Below are positions 21,379 through 34,200 of a DNA stretch of 64,000 bases, in pieces. Source of the DNA: Antilocapra americana (lineage: Eukaryota > Chordata > Mammalia > Artiodactyla > Antilocapridae); NCBI GenBank assembly GCA_007570785.1, contig ML660774.1:3632201-3696200 (forward strand). Direction: 5' to 3'. The notes under the pieces are model-generated. The model made no database searches. It saw nothing but the letters and a program-made list of their open reading frames with translations, and was not told where the DNA came from. Positions within the stretch are counted from its first letter, which is position 1. The number at the start of each line of letters is the position of its first letter. The translations under genes and the position numbers were made by a program.

Positions 21379-24300
21379 TATTAGTTAAAGACAGGCAGAG
21401 CCTAAATATAGAACATTTTTATCAGTGATTCCTTTATCCTTAACTGAGTTAATGCTCATGAATCTAGAGGATGAAATTCTGTCTAAAGTTGAAAGGGAGA
21501 AAAAGAACAGTTTTCCACCTTACTTACATAGTGACTTCATCATATTAATATCCTAGTAAAAATGTCCCAGTTACTTAAATATTGAGCAAGACTAATCTCT
21601 GGGGACACTCACACAAATAAAACAAGTGTGGTTTACTTGTCTGTAAATGTTTGGTTCTTTCAGTTTTTTGCTTAAAAACTTCTCGTAAGTTTGTGATTTC
21701 ATGCAAAATCACAACTTCTCAGTTGTGAGCAACATGAGATCTGCACTCACTGTGGTAAAGATCCTATGTTTTTCTGTTGGTATATATATATATCAACAAC
21801 ATTTGCACACCAGCTCTATATTGCTAACTCCTTCTTAGAAAATTTGTATTTCTTTGTATTAAAAGTGATCTGTTGTAGACAGCATCACACTTTTAATCTC
21901 TTATCTGCTTAATAAAGTAACTTTCCTCTCTTCAGTAATATTTTAAACATTCTTTTATTATGAGAAAATAATACTGGAACACATTCATTTTATAGTTTTC
22001 AGAGTATTAGAGTTATAATATAACCTAGGGAGTATTACTGTTTTCAAGTTAAATTTTGTGTTTCAGATAGGTTTGAGTGTAAAAACCAACTCAGGTTTTG
22101 TGGACTCTGGTCATTTTCTTTGAACTCACATTTTTCAGTGAGATAAAATCAAAATTAGTATGGATTTTTATAATGCTGCTACTCAGTATTTTCATATCTG
22201 AATCTTTAGAGGCTTTCAAAGAAGAGTAGTGACATATTTGCTGTTAAAGAAAAACAAAGTCTCATGGCAATTATGTGACTTGGTGATATGTTTCTGATGT
22301 GCCTTAAAGAATCAAAGTGCTTAGCTTTGTCGATATAGCATGAATCAAACCATGTGAGTTAAATGGGTTTGATTTAAAAACTCCAATAAAATGAGCATTT
22401 GTTTTAATTTTTAAAGAATTTACATTGTTTTCATGATAAAGAAGAGTAATATACCTCGGGTTTTACCAGACATTTGATTCTTAATAGTAATTGTCTCAAA
22501 TACATTAAAATTTGACATGCTAATTCACTGTAATGACAAACTATAAAAAATAAGCAGTCTGATTTGATCAAATAGCTGTATGTTTAAAATGCAATGTAGG
22601 CCAGCAACTGACAAAAGCAAGAAGTCAACCCTATATTGTCTGATTAGTACTTTTTTTCCTGTAGAGCTCATTTTAAAACATATTTTTAAACAACTATGAA
22701 AAATTCTATAAATTGTAGAGAAACTAATAGTATTAAAAATCAGGCTTAATAGCTATGTTGGAGGAAATTTAATGTGTGCTGACAAGATGGTTAACATATG
22801 AACATCCTACTCATACTGTGGTAATATGAGTGAAAGGGGCCTGGCATATGTTCAAATTCTGTGTAAAAGGTCTTATGAGAAAAACAATTAAAATATATTC
22901 CAAATGACTAATGATAAGTTTTGTACATAGTTGATTTGCTTTACTCATCTAATTATTTTCTATTCAATAATTTCATTTCCAGTTACATGGTAAATAATTA
23001 ACAACAGAGAAAATTAATATTTCAACTTTTAAACACTATGAAAATGGATTAGCTTCAAATTACACACAACATTCACTCTTTTATTTATTTTAACCCAATA
23101 CCAATTTTGTTAATTTCCTTATCTGCTTGTACTATATACTCACTTAATAAAACTAATAAATTAGATGGAGGAAACCAGTGGAAAAGCTGTAAGTACAATG
23201 AAAGTTGGCTTATACAGAAGTTAATATTCGAGCCAAATAGGATTATTACCTCAGGATAGCAATAGCTAAAATCATCCTTTAAACAAAGAAAACTTTTCAT
23301 CTGAAGTATTTTATTAATATGACTATGTCTACCTGCTCATAAACCACTGCTATTTCAAGATCATGTTTAAATACGTGCTTACTTTACATATTGAAAACTT
23401 AAAATAGACTTCGTCTTTAAAGAAGTTGCTTCTACTGGCACAATACATCTGAATCCTCCATTCTGGCCGCAAACTATGCCACCCATGGGCTGTCTGCTTG
23501 AAAAGTGGTCGAATTGCTCACAAATGGCACATTGGAGGGGCCCAGTTGAGACAACATCCTGCATGTAAACACATAGGCCTTGGGGTCAGTGATCATAGTA
23601 GAAGTGGGTCTGCTTGTCACTTCCACTGACTCACCTGGTTCACTGTTCTTCCTGCCCACCCAGCCCTGGGCTCTGCCGGTTTTCTGATCTTTATAGAGAA
23701 CCAGAAACACAGCAAGGTCCCTTAGAGTTTAAGTGGTGCTGCTTCTCAGACTCACTGTATCTTACCCCCAGAGGCCAGCAGGCAACAAGTAAGTCACCTT
23801 CCTGGTAGGCGCGGTTGTCACGAGTGTCATGAGGGCGCAGGGACGCCTTTGTACTCTGTGATCATGGTGGGGTGTCTCACCTTCCTCCTCTCACACAAAG
23901 GTGATTTATCCAGCAACTCTCGTTCTCGCCTAGTTTGGAGAGTAACTGGACAAACACGAATGGCCTGAGGGTAGCATGGCTACTGGTGAGTGGACATTAG
24001 GAACACAGCACCATTTTACTCACCCAGATGAAATAAAAGCTGAGTGTGAGACACTCTAGAAAGTATGTTACAGAAGGAAATGATGTCTGCTACAACCTAG
24101 AGATGAGCCCTCAGAAGGGAGCTTCAGTTGATGGTATAATTGCCCCTTGGTATCTTCAGGACATTAGTTTTCCTTTCAGTTGCTCTCTTGACAAGGATCA
24201 GGCACATTTCTGATTCTGTAACTTCATGGTAATTTTTCTTATTCACACACTGAGTATCCTTTGCTATATTTTACACGTTGGAGTTTTGTTCTAAAGGGCT

Positions 24301-24634
24301 TGATTCATGCACCTCAGGTTCTGCGATACAGTAAGACAAAAAAATCCAGTACAGTAAAACTCAAGAGTTGGTCATTCAGCTATGTCCAACTTCATTTCTT
24401 AACACCTGCAGATCCTGTGGTTACCACTCCCTTCGCTCTAGGGTCCACTTCCTGAGCATTTCCTGAGTGAGGAATGTTCAATACCTAAAGTCTTCTTCCT
24501 ATTGATTCTACCTTCCAGTTTCCCATCTGTCAATCTCCAACTCATTCAGAAAAAGCAAATCATCTCCTGAATACTATAATAACTTCCTTGGGTTTAGCTT
24601 GAACTATTTCTGTGACCATCAGGGATCACCAGTC
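21379..24634. other. Long unassigned stretch
   Basis: Over 3 kb with no recognised repeat or exon: AT-rich to about 23400 with a short (TA)n at 21781-21793, then a less AT-rich part at 23400-24150. Frames here (up to 78 residues, near 23474-23710 on the minus strand) have no recognisable domain. Likely old diverged sequence. Confidence 0.4.
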
Positions 24635-25227
24635 TTGTTCAGTTGCTAAGTCGTGTCCAATTCTCTGAGACCCAATGAACTGCAGCATTCCCTGTCCTTC
24701 ACTCTCTCCCTGAGTTTGCTCACACCCCGTGTCTGTTGAGTCAATGCTGCCATCCAGCCATCTCATCTACTGTTGCCTTCTTCTCCTCTTGCCCTCTATC
24801 TTTCCCACCATCAAAGTCTTTTCCAATAAGTCAGCTTTTCACATTAGGTGGCCAGAGTAACGGAGCTTCAGCTTTAGCATCAGTCCTTCCAGTGAATATT
24901 CAGGGTTGATTTCCTTTAGGATGGACTGGTTTGATCTCCTTGCTGTCCAAGGGACTCTCAAGAATCTTCTCCAACACCACAATTTGAAAGCATCAATTCT
25001 TCAGCACTCAGCCTTCTTCACGTTCCAACTCTCACATCCATACATGACTACTGGAAAAACCATGCCTTGGACTGTAGGGACCTTTGTCGGCAAAGCGATG
25101 TCTCTGCTTTTTAATACATTGTCTAGGTTTGTCATCATAGCTTTTCTTCCAAAGAACAAGCATCTTTTAATTTAGTGGCTGTAATCACCATTTGCCTTGA
25201 TTTTGGAGTCTAAGAAAATGAAATCTG
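24635..25227 (-). mobile_element. BovB 3' fragment, antisense
   Basis: About 590 bases: 'gttcagttgctaagtcgtgt' (24637), 'ctcaagaatcttctccaaca', 'ctcacatccatacatgacta', to 'cttgattttggagtctaaga'. Contains the C-terminal coding end and 3' UTR of BovB; frames are broken. Confidence 0.92.
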
Positions 25228-25639
25228 GCAATCAATTAACTCCTAAAAGCCTTTCTTGCCAGGAGATATGTCCACATGCGCATCCACTAAACCGATCCCA
25301 AATCTATTCATATTTCCTGATGTGACATTCTTCATTTCACCAGCCTGACAAAAGTGTTCCAAGTGTCCTAGTCTGGATTTTTTTGAGAAAAGGTAGATTT
25401 GAAAGTAGACTACAGCTTAATGATATTTTAGTTTTTCATTCAGATGAGTAACATTAACTAGAGTGCTAAGACAGCTAATATTGTCAGTCATCAATACATA
25501 AATGAAATCATCTATATTTTAACTTGACTTCAATCTAGCATAAGCTAAAAATTTACTACTCAAAAGAAAACCTTACTTTTTGTATCATCCTTTTCTCTGA
25601 TTATATTCATCTTTCTAATAGCAGCATTATATATATTAT
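25228..25639. other. Unassigned AT-rich spacer
   Basis: No gene or repeat recognised. Confidence 0.5.
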
Positions 25640-25830
25640 TCACTGAGAGCCTACTGAGCCATGGGAACTGTTAGGTAACTTGTTTGTATTAGCCATTCAA
25701 TTCTCACAATATTTCTTTAGCTAATAATTGCAATTTTTATCTAAGTATATAAACAGGAGCTCAGAAATTCAGTTTACCAAACAGACCTGGATTGGTAAGT
25801 GGTGGAGACTATATACATCTTGCTTTGTCT
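25640..25830 (-). mobile_element. MIR-family SINE, antisense
   Basis: 'tattagccattcaattctca' (25687), 'gctcagaaattcagtttacc' and 'tggattggtaagtggtggag' (25790) follow the reverse-complement MIR order (…attctcacaa…gctcagaga…agtaagtggtggag). Diverged. Confidence 0.55.
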
Positions 25831-27684
25831 GAAGCAAAATTCCATGTTCTTCCTATTCTATAGTGTGCATCTTACATTAACTAAAATTATCTCAATGAAT
25901 TTTATTAAATACTTTAATAAACCTTAAGCTTTAAAAAGCCCCACAAATACTTTGTGTTCATTCCTATGAAGTTACCAAAATGGTATTTATAAACAAATAG
26001 GTATGCAGGGTTTATTTATATTTTTCCCCAACATAATACTTGATCAAATGATGTACTTCCTAAAACTTTGTTTACAAATCAAGATGTTTTCTTCCAGTTA
26101 AAATACCTGTCCTATTTTCAGGAAATAGGGCATTCTGGCCTTTGTCAGTAAGGACATTAACATTGGCTCAATTCACATCTACTTTTACTTACAATGTTAG
26201 GAAAACTCATCTGAAAAAGAAAATGTTGAGCATGACATTCATTAGAATGCAACTGACATTTTTGCTGAAAATAAAACTTTCTAAAACATACCTCAGCATT
26301 TTTCTGATAAGAATACATATAGAGGCTTGAAGCATTTTTATTGTTAGCATGATTCTTCTTATTTTAAACTATTTATGACTGTGTAGAAAGCCCTAGTGAT
26401 CTAGACAGCCACGTCAAATTAGCATCTTAACAAGATTAACAGGTCCTTCAGGGTCTTTAGAACTCAAAGGAGGGTGGTCACTTATTGAGGAGAAAGAAAG
26501 TATCATTATTGTAACTACTCCCAACACATTTAGACAGTTCATTTTCTACAACCAGTGTTACAGTATATTATTTCTCTTGCATTGTCCGATAAATAGGCTT
26601 TTAAAAGGTGCAATTATAGCATGTTTGCGCATCGTGGGATAGATTGAAATGAAAATGACAAAATAGTGCTTGGCCCATCTGAGATGCTTTACATCACTTC
26701 ATTTGCATTCTATAAATATTGTCTCATGAAAAGTGGTTTTAGAGCTGGCTACCTTACTTCCTCAGTTTTTACATCTTTAATAGCAGCCAACCCCATATAT
26801 ACACATTAACCTGTCTTAAGAATCAGCTTAAAATATCTTTTCTCCTTTGAGCTAGTGTAACACCAATCAAAATCCTGGCATTTAGAGCACTGACTTAATA
26901 TTGAAATTAGGCTAGAGTGCTCACCAAGGCAGTAATTGCAACCTCTCCCTGAAGTGTATGGTATTATATTGATCTCAGATCCATCACTCCCAGCCAATCA
27001 ACCACTTGACTCTTGACAATGACCGTGGGATGTACAGTGGGTAGGAAGCATTAGCGTACTAGGGTTTCCCTCTGGTTTCACACTTCATGTTTTCTAATTT
27101 GATATGAATGGCTGCTAAAACCTGGAGTAGAGGGTAGAAACAGTTCTTGGGAAGTTCATAATATGGAGAGTTTCTCATGAAATGTATTTTTTTTTAAATA
27201 GCTGATCATCACTTCAGCTGTTAAACTAAATATTTCAAATTCCTTAATGTATACTTATACCTGTCACATGACTAATATACTTTTACTGGTCTATTTTGTT
27301 ACCATTTGGGGAACAGCTGAGAGAAAATTATAGTGAGGAAATACTGGAAATATCTTAAATATAATTACATATATCATCGCTATATATCTTTCTCTCCAGT
27401 TTCTGCCCTTTCCATCTCTGACAAGATAGTCAATCATCCAATGCCCAATGAATGGCTGGAAACTTCTACAAAACTGAGTCTGAATTCATGTATAAACTCT
27501 AGGCTAAAGCCTCTGTGTGAATCTCTGGGGCACAGCTAGTCCTAACAGCTCTGCTTTTCTACTGTTGCTCATAGTAGAACTGAACAGCTGACAATCACCT
27601 GTCTTTTTTGATCAGTGTGGATTTTGTTTAGATTAACTTTATCTTGTGACATTAATTTATTCATCATGTTTGTGTCTGAGCCTC
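25831..27684. other. Unassigned AT-rich stretch
   Basis: No gene or repeat that I can support. Poly-T at 27188. Frames of 62-68 residues look like chance. Confidence 0.45.
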
Positions 27685-27850
27685 CTCTGGATGATGTTTT
27701 GATATACAGGGAAAAATGACATGGACTTCCCTCCCTCAAGGTACTTAAAATCTGATGGGATAGTGAGGAGATTGTACACAGTAAGAGTCTGACATGATTG
27801 CCACTGGGGGAAAGAATTGCAGAAAATATTATCAGAGCATAAAAGATAAA
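27685..27850 (-). mobile_element. L2 3' end fragment, antisense
   Basis: 'ccctcaaggtacttaaaatc' (27732) and 'gatagtgaggagattgtaca' correspond to the reverse complement of the L2 3' UTR ('ccctcgaggagcttacaatc', then the acid-rich tract). Short and decayed. Confidence 0.45.
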
Positions 27851-28654
27851 TCAACTTATCTGGGAATTGGCCCCAAACTCAGAGCACCCTTGCTTTATGG
27901 ACTGGAACCTCATCTCATTAGTTTACTCAGAACTGTACCTGGTGGTGCTCAGTTTCCAAGTTGACAAGCACCATGAAAAAGCAAAATCATCAAAAGTACA
28001 CCCAGGAGGATCAGAGCAATCAGGAGTAAATATCTTTACAGAAACAAAAAGAAAATTCAATGGGAATGATACTAATCAGTGGGAATAAGGAGTCATGATT
28101 TATACGATTTCTAGATAACTGGTTATTCCCCTACCAGAGCGAACAGGCAATCACACATTCTCCTGAGGCTAATATTAATGGTCTTAATGATTATTTTGCC
28201 ATACTGACTTTAAGATTCAACTAAAATTCTTGGCCAGTTTCTTTTAGAAGAGAAAGACCTAAATATAAATTATGCCAAAACTGAAATCGTTATTTTTGGC
28301 ACTCTGTCACCCAGATGAATAACAGTAAGCAACTCGATTCAATAGGTTAACTAATTTAGTTGTATAGAGGTAGGCTTGCAGATGATTTATCATGGCAAAC
28401 CCACTGGGAAACAGTCTGCTCAAGATTTTATGTTCCACAGGAGTCATATTAACCATCCTCTAATGCTAAAAGCAGGCAACTGACAACTCTACTTCAAACT
28501 CTTCTAAGAAATGGCACTTTTTGTCCTTCTTTTCCCCAAAAAACTATGGTTCAGAGTTGAAGCAATGAATAGATCCAAAGCTATTTTGATAAGCACCTCC
28601 CTATTCTTGCCTGTGGGACACCTTGTCTCTCCCTCATTAAAATTTTAGGTGGTT
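27851..28654. other. Unassigned spacer
   Basis: No gene or repeat recognised; the 73-residue frame near 27867 is unremarkable. Confidence 0.45.
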
Positions 28655-28830
28655 TTGAAATTAAGTGGACTTGAGTTCAAGAACAAGCTTTGATTCTAAT
28701 GAATAAAAAGAATGCATACTACCTTTTTAGCCTTACTGATACTCCATTTGTTCATCTGAAAAAGGGGAAATAATATCTCATAGGATTGTTAGGAATTTTA
28801 AATGATAATAGTAAAATGGAATTAAAGATG
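28655..28830 (+). mobile_element. MIR SINE
   Basis: 'ggacttgagttcaagaacaa' (28668), 'ccatttgttcatctgaaaaa' (28744), 'ctcataggattgttaggaat' (28777) and 'tttaaatgataatag' match the MIR sense order including the core-to-tail junction. Confidence 0.75.
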
Positions 28831-28854
28831 CTTATTCTCTAGAAAAAAAAGCTA

Positions 28855-29358
28855 TGACAGATGGGCAGTGTATTAAAAAGCAGAGGCATCACTTTGCTGT
28901 CAGGGATCCATACAGTCAAAGGTATGGTTTTTCCACTAGTCATGTATGGAAGCGAGAGATGGACCGAAAGAAGGTTGAATGCCAGAAAATTTATGCTTTT
29001 GAACTGTGATGCTGGAGAAGAATCTTGAGAGTCCCTTGGACAGCAAGGAAATCAAACCTGTCAATCCTAAAGGAGATCAATATGGAATATTCATTGGAAG
29101 GACTGATGCTGAAGTTGAAGGTCCAGTATTTTGGCTACCTGCTGTGAGGAGCCAACTCACTGAAAAAGACCCTGGTACTGGGAAGGATTGAGGGCAAGAG
29201 GAGAAGGTGGCGACAGAGGATGAGATGGTTGGATGGCATCATATACTCAATGGACATGAATTTGAGCAAACTCAGGGAGACCGTGAAGGACAGGGAAGCC
29301 TGGCATACTGTACTCCATGGGGTCATAAAGAGTCAGACAGGACTTAGCGACTGAACAG
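28855..29358 (+). mobile_element. BovB 3' end, sense
   Basis: 'gtattaaaaagcagaggcat' (28869), 'gaatcttgagagtcccttgg' (29020), 'ctactg' decay and 'gaggatgagatggttggatg' (29215) to 'gacttagcgactgaac' (29341). About 500 bases of C-terminal coding end plus 3' UTR; the 61-residue frame is a remnant. It directly follows the MIR at 28655. Confidence 0.93.
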
Positions 29359-31763
29359 TCAACAGCAATAACAAAATGTCACTGTCTTGACCATTATAGG
29401 TTTTTGGTTATTTTATAACTCTTCCTTCATTTGCAAAATGGGATGCTGCTCTTATTAAACAGAGCTATATAACCTGTCAAACTTTGTTTTTGATCCTGTC
29501 CAAGTATAGAGTTCATTCCATTACTCGTAATTTTATGTATTAACAACTGATGTTGCAGTTACCTACTGTATCATATCTCATTATTTAACTCTTAGTTTAT
29601 TCTACATATTTAGCAGTACTATTTCTGCCTCTTACTAGAAATATTAAGAGTATTGACTGGGGGGAGTTTTACAGAAACAAAGGTCTGTGGCCAGTAATTT
29701 GTTATCTAAATGAATATTGAAACACTGTAGTCAATAATGTTCAGGTAACAAAAGATGTGTTAATATGTCTCTGGTTTATAAGTTGTTAAATCATTTGGAT
29801 ATAAACAGCAATCATAGCTTCCTATGGACTCTACATTCATTACCAATATTCATGAGAACTATCACCAATACCTTTTAGCTCCCCAAATCTACAGTCCTAG
29901 TTTTAAAATATGCTAGCTTATTTTTAATGTGATTATTGTATTTCGAGTACTATGATGTGAATTCTCTCCAACTGAAAAGTTAAGTTGAATGAATGATTCC
30001 TTAGAATCTCAGAGTTATTTAATACTTAGTTATTTAAAGGAGTTTTCCACAGGGTTATGAGGAAAGTTGCATACACATAAGAAAAGGGTTGCACATCATT
30101 AAATACTAAATAAATGTGACCTACATGTATTGATAAGCATTTCAGTGGGAAGACCAGCAGAGAAGGCAGTCATGAGGTGAGTCACAAGGATACATTGTAT
30201 TTGAATTTAAGAGAGGATATTTCTGAATGGAAATGATGGGAACAAAGAAACAGAAATGAAAACGACTCAATGTTAATCAAAGAAGAGTTAATATATTAGT
30301 TTGGAGTATAGTATTTCTGCACACTATCCTTTCCCAAAAGTAAAGAAAGAGTGATATAAAAGAAATGATTAAGCAAAGTTAATCTTTTATCGAAGAAGAC
30401 ACCTTCAGTTAAAGTCCTCACTGTAGTAGTAGGAAGCAGACGAAAGTATGGAGTTTCATAATGCCAGTCACAGCATCATCATAAATGTAGTTTACAGGCC
30501 AGGAATTCAAATTTCTAATGTAAAGGCTTATGTGTAGCACCTTTAAAATGAGGACATTTTATTTGGCTAACTGGAACCATGAAAATTCCCTCCAACATGT
30601 TGCGTGAATATAATTTTGTGTGTAAGTTTTTGTGTAATTTTATGTGTTCCACACAATTATTCAGGGTGCATTATTTTTTAAAGGTATTGATTGACTTTGT
30701 TCCTTCAATTTGAGCTATTTATTTTGGTGTTTACCCTGCCATTTTATGGCTATTGTAACACCTTTTCATTTTATTGGAAATTAGAAATCTATTTTTGATG
30801 ACAGAAATTGTCCAATAAGGATATTTTTGAAAGTTAATTTTTCTAATCCTTGGTATGTGTTATGGGTGTCTCCAGTTAGTGGCATTGCTTGATATACTAT
30901 AAAACAGAGAAGCATAGCAAATGCCATGCATTTTTAATTGAGGAGAACATACTCATTAATGACAGGAAAAGTAAACATTTTTCTTCTATTAGAGACAAAG
31001 CTATAGTGTTCAACAGTTATTTTCACATATATTTTAATAAGAGGATTATAACCAAAGAAGTGTTTCTAAATAATGGAATAAATGATGAAAAATTAGAATA
31101 TAGTGACTATCATTGGGACAATGGATAGTAAATTATGGACTGCATATTTAGGTTGGATTGTGCCAAAGATGTTTTACTTTTAAGAATGTACTTTTTTATA
31201 AAATTTAAATCTGAGTTGAATCAGAAGTTAAATGATATTAGACTAAATGGATACACAATTTCTCTTTCAGAAAAATAGACACTTTAAATGTATATAGTGG
31301 TAGATATGAAAAATTGATTTTGCATATTCATACTTCCATTTAAAATACAAAGATATGAATGTAATGGAAATGGTTCAACTAACAGAATTCCAAAATATTT
31401 AAATGCTACTGCCATAGGTTCACTATACATGTGTAATCAATTCTGTATTTGAAACTGACATTTCAGTGTTTATTTTAGGTAATATTTTTGAGATTGTAAT
31501 GCTGTTTCCTGAGTGAAACTATATGAGTCAGTTATGAACTAGACTTATTTTGGTTAACATTATAACTCTGGCTTTAGAACTCTCAAGAAGAGCTGCTCTC
31601 TTGATCAAGTGATGGGCATCACTTAAGTTGTTGTAAAATATAATAAACTGGGTAAAATCTGGTTATTCTCGTTCAGCAATAGGTGACTTCACGAAATCAT
31701 TTTACCTTAAATGTAGGCAGGTAGAATAAAATGAAGGAAAGTGTCCTCAGTGAACAAATGTGG
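29359..31763. other. Long unassigned AT-rich stretch
   Basis: About 2.4 kb with no recognised repeat or exon. The 79-residue frame at 30889-31125 is Lys/Asn/Ile-rich and resembles no family I know. Confidence 0.45.
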
Positions 31764-31969
31764 AAAAAGTGAAAGTGGTAGTCACTTATTCGTGTCCAAC
31801 TCTTGGTGACCTCATGGACTGTAGCCCGCCAGGCTCTTCTGTCCATGGAATTTTCCAGGTAAGGACACTGGAGTGAAAGCCATTCCTTTCTCCCGGGGGT
31901 TTTCCCAACCCAAGGATTGAACCTGGGTCTCCTGCATTGCAGGCAGATTCTTCACCATTTGAGCCACCA
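31764..31969 (-). mobile_element. Bov-tA SINE, antisense
   Basis: 'aaagtgaaagtggtagtcac', 'catggactgtagcccgccag' and the head 'gtctcctgcattgcaggcag' to 'gagccacca'. Near full length with moderate decay. Confidence 0.93.
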
Positions 31970-32262
31970 AATTATTGACTAAAGCTGATAGTTGTGTTCA
32001 TTATAGCAGTTTCTTCATAGTATAAAAGATGAAATGAAAAGTTAAAACACCAGTTTTTGTAAATATTTCTCTCAATGGAATGGGAGATAACACTTTTAAT
32101 TTACATTGTTCTCCCCGTGTGAAATTCAAAATACATTCTGTTTTTATATTCATGATACATTTTTATGACCAAAATTTGTCTCTATAAATTATTTTGGGGT
32201 GGATGACAAGTATATGCCAATCTGATATGCTTTGTTCTTTTTAACCTGTCTCTTAGGTAGCA

Positions 32263-32459
32263 ATGCTTTCCAGGTGTCACTAGTGGTAAAGAATCTGCCT
32301 GCCAAAGCAGGAGACACAAGTTTGATCCCTGTGTCATGAAGACCCCCAGAGAAAGAAATGGCAACCTGTTCCAGGATTCTTGTCTGGAAAATACTGTGGA
32401 CAGAGGAGCCTGGTAGGCTATAGCCCATGGGGTCACAAAGAGACACACCTGAGCACACA
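32263..32459 (+). mobile_element. Bov-tA SINE
   Basis: 'gctttccaggtgtcactagt' head, 'gtggtaaagaatctgcctgc', body 'ggcaacctgttccaggattc' and tail 'catggggtcacaaagagaca'. The two long minus-strand frames here (92 and 95 residues) are antisense translations of this SINE. Confidence 0.93.
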
Positions 32460-32813
32460 GCAGACACATTAGGTATAAGTAACCTGGAATGATATTTCTA
32501 GGTTTTAGTCACTAGAAACAGATAAATTGACCAAGAATATCTAGATTGAGCAAATGTCTTGTTGGAGACCAAATGTGGCTTGATGGAAGCAGTGTGTCCT
32601 GTTTGGATGTCATATTTAGAACTCCCATGGGAGTGACTGGACAGTTCATTCCAAATGAATGACATTTCCATTCTGATGTCAGCTGAAAAGTGGGGAGAAG
32701 ACAAGAACATAGTAGTGGAGATTCTAAGACTTTTGGGTACTTTTGATTTTCCCTAAAATGCTCTAGAGATGATACCCTTTAATTTTAAGCCTAGTGAAAA
32801 TCTTATTTTCCTC
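32460..32813. other. Unassigned spacer
   Basis: Short interval between oppositely oriented SINEs; nothing recognised. Confidence 0.5.
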
Positions 32814-32968
32814 GTGAAAGTCACTCAGTCATGTCTGATTCTTTGCAACCCCATGGACTATACAGTCCATGCAATTCTCCAGGTCAGAGTACTGGTGTGG
32901 GTAGCCTTTCCCTTCTCCAGGGGATCTTCTCAACCCAGGGATCAAACCCAGGTCTCCCACAGTGCAGG
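32814..32968 (-). mobile_element. Bov-tA SINE, antisense, head truncated
   Basis: 'gtgaaagtcactcagtcatg' through 'ctccaggggatcttctcaac' and 'aggtctcccacagtgcagg'. It stops inside the tRNA-derived head. Confidence 0.9.
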
Positions 32969-33779
32969 AGACCTGGACTTAATTATCTCCTATGGACGTA
33001 AGTACTTCCATTGTCCCTGCATACTGAAGTCAGGTTAGCGAGGTCTCCCCATGTTATTTATGAGGAATTTGCTGATCATTCCCTTTAGCATCTTTGAAGT
33101 AATAAGTCTTCTGCTAAGTAGTGACCTCGAGTTTAGCATTCATGCAGACAAAGCATATTTGTTATGCCTGGATTCTTTTGCCCTTGTGCATAGAAAAATC
33201 ATCTCATTAGCATATAATTGGGGCACTAGAATAGTTATAAACTAGTAACAAATGCAAAATCATTCAAATATTCCAGATATATTTATTAATAATACTTTCA
33301 TATCTCCATGTACTCTTCACCTCAGATAATTGCCAGATAAATACAATATGGGATTTTGGGTTTACAAGCAGCCACATAAAACACGGAAATCATAGCACAT
33401 TTTGGTATAGATTGCTATGAGAAACAAGGACTTTGAATTATAACCTGTCTTATTTTCAGCCTATGCTATCCATTGTAGATGAGCTTTTCTATATGAAATC
33501 ACACCTTTAGTTGAATATTTTAATTTAATACATTAAATGCCATATAAGATAATAATTATCTTACGTGTGACTCTGCCCTCTAGGACTTTTGAGGACATTG
33601 TGGCTTCTTTTAGGACTCAGAAAATGTCTACAGTTTTGCTCAGCTGAGTGGTCAAGAGAGTCCTTTCCAGCTAATCAGGTTGGCAGGTTTTTCTTGTGAG
33701 AAAATCTGCTATCTTAGGCATCCCCACACTTGCTTGCCCTGGATATGCTGTAAATAAATATGGCATGAGAGAGATTTCA
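32969..33779. other. Unassigned spacer
   Basis: AT-rich; no gene or repeat recognised. Confidence 0.45.
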
Positions 33780-34016
33780 AGCTCATCAGATTCGGTCTCA
33801 TTTTTAAATCTCCTGTCGAGTCCCTTCACCTCAGAGGCAGTCAGCCGTTCATTTTAGGGAGGTTTCTGATACTCTGGGTTCATGACCCCAAGACTTGACA
33901 TGACTGTGCCTTCACTCTGCCGAGGCTTGTCGACCGAAACAAGGGAGTGGGTCTTTTCTCGCTACTAGTTGCGTAGCACAGGCTTGATTTGAGGTTGCCG
34001 CACTAGACGAAGACTC
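33780..34016. other. CpG-enriched stretch of unknown origin
   Basis: About ten CpGs in some 240 bases (for example 33795, 33817, 33846, 33920, 33930, 33933, 33960, 33972, 34000, 34009), far above the local background, with no open frame and no family I recognise. It could be a younger ruminant repeat or LTR piece, or a small hypomethylated regulatory element. Confidence 0.4.
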
Positions 34017-34019
34017 CCT

Positions 34020-34200
34020 GAGTACAGATCTTTTTCTGTCTTCTCTGATTGACCTTTGAAAGTTATTCAACTTGTCTCTTTCACTTCCATCATCTCAAAG
34101 ATCATGTCAAGGGAACTAAATGGGTTACTACAGAAACAGTCTTTAGAATGATTCTCCACACACAGTAAGCCCTCAATGATCGTTAGGTTATTATTATTAC
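34020..34200 (+). mobile_element. MIR SINE
   Basis: 'gaaagttattcaacttgtct' (34059), 'cttccatcatctcaaagatc' (34085), and the 3' end 'cacagtaagccctcaatgat' (34162) followed by ATT repeats match the MIR sense strand to its terminus. Confidence 0.7.

Noticed and set aside
32182..32469. Two overlapping minus-strand frames of 92 and 95 residues
   Set aside because: Both are translations of a Bov-tA SINE in antisense; such frames recur at every SINE in the window.
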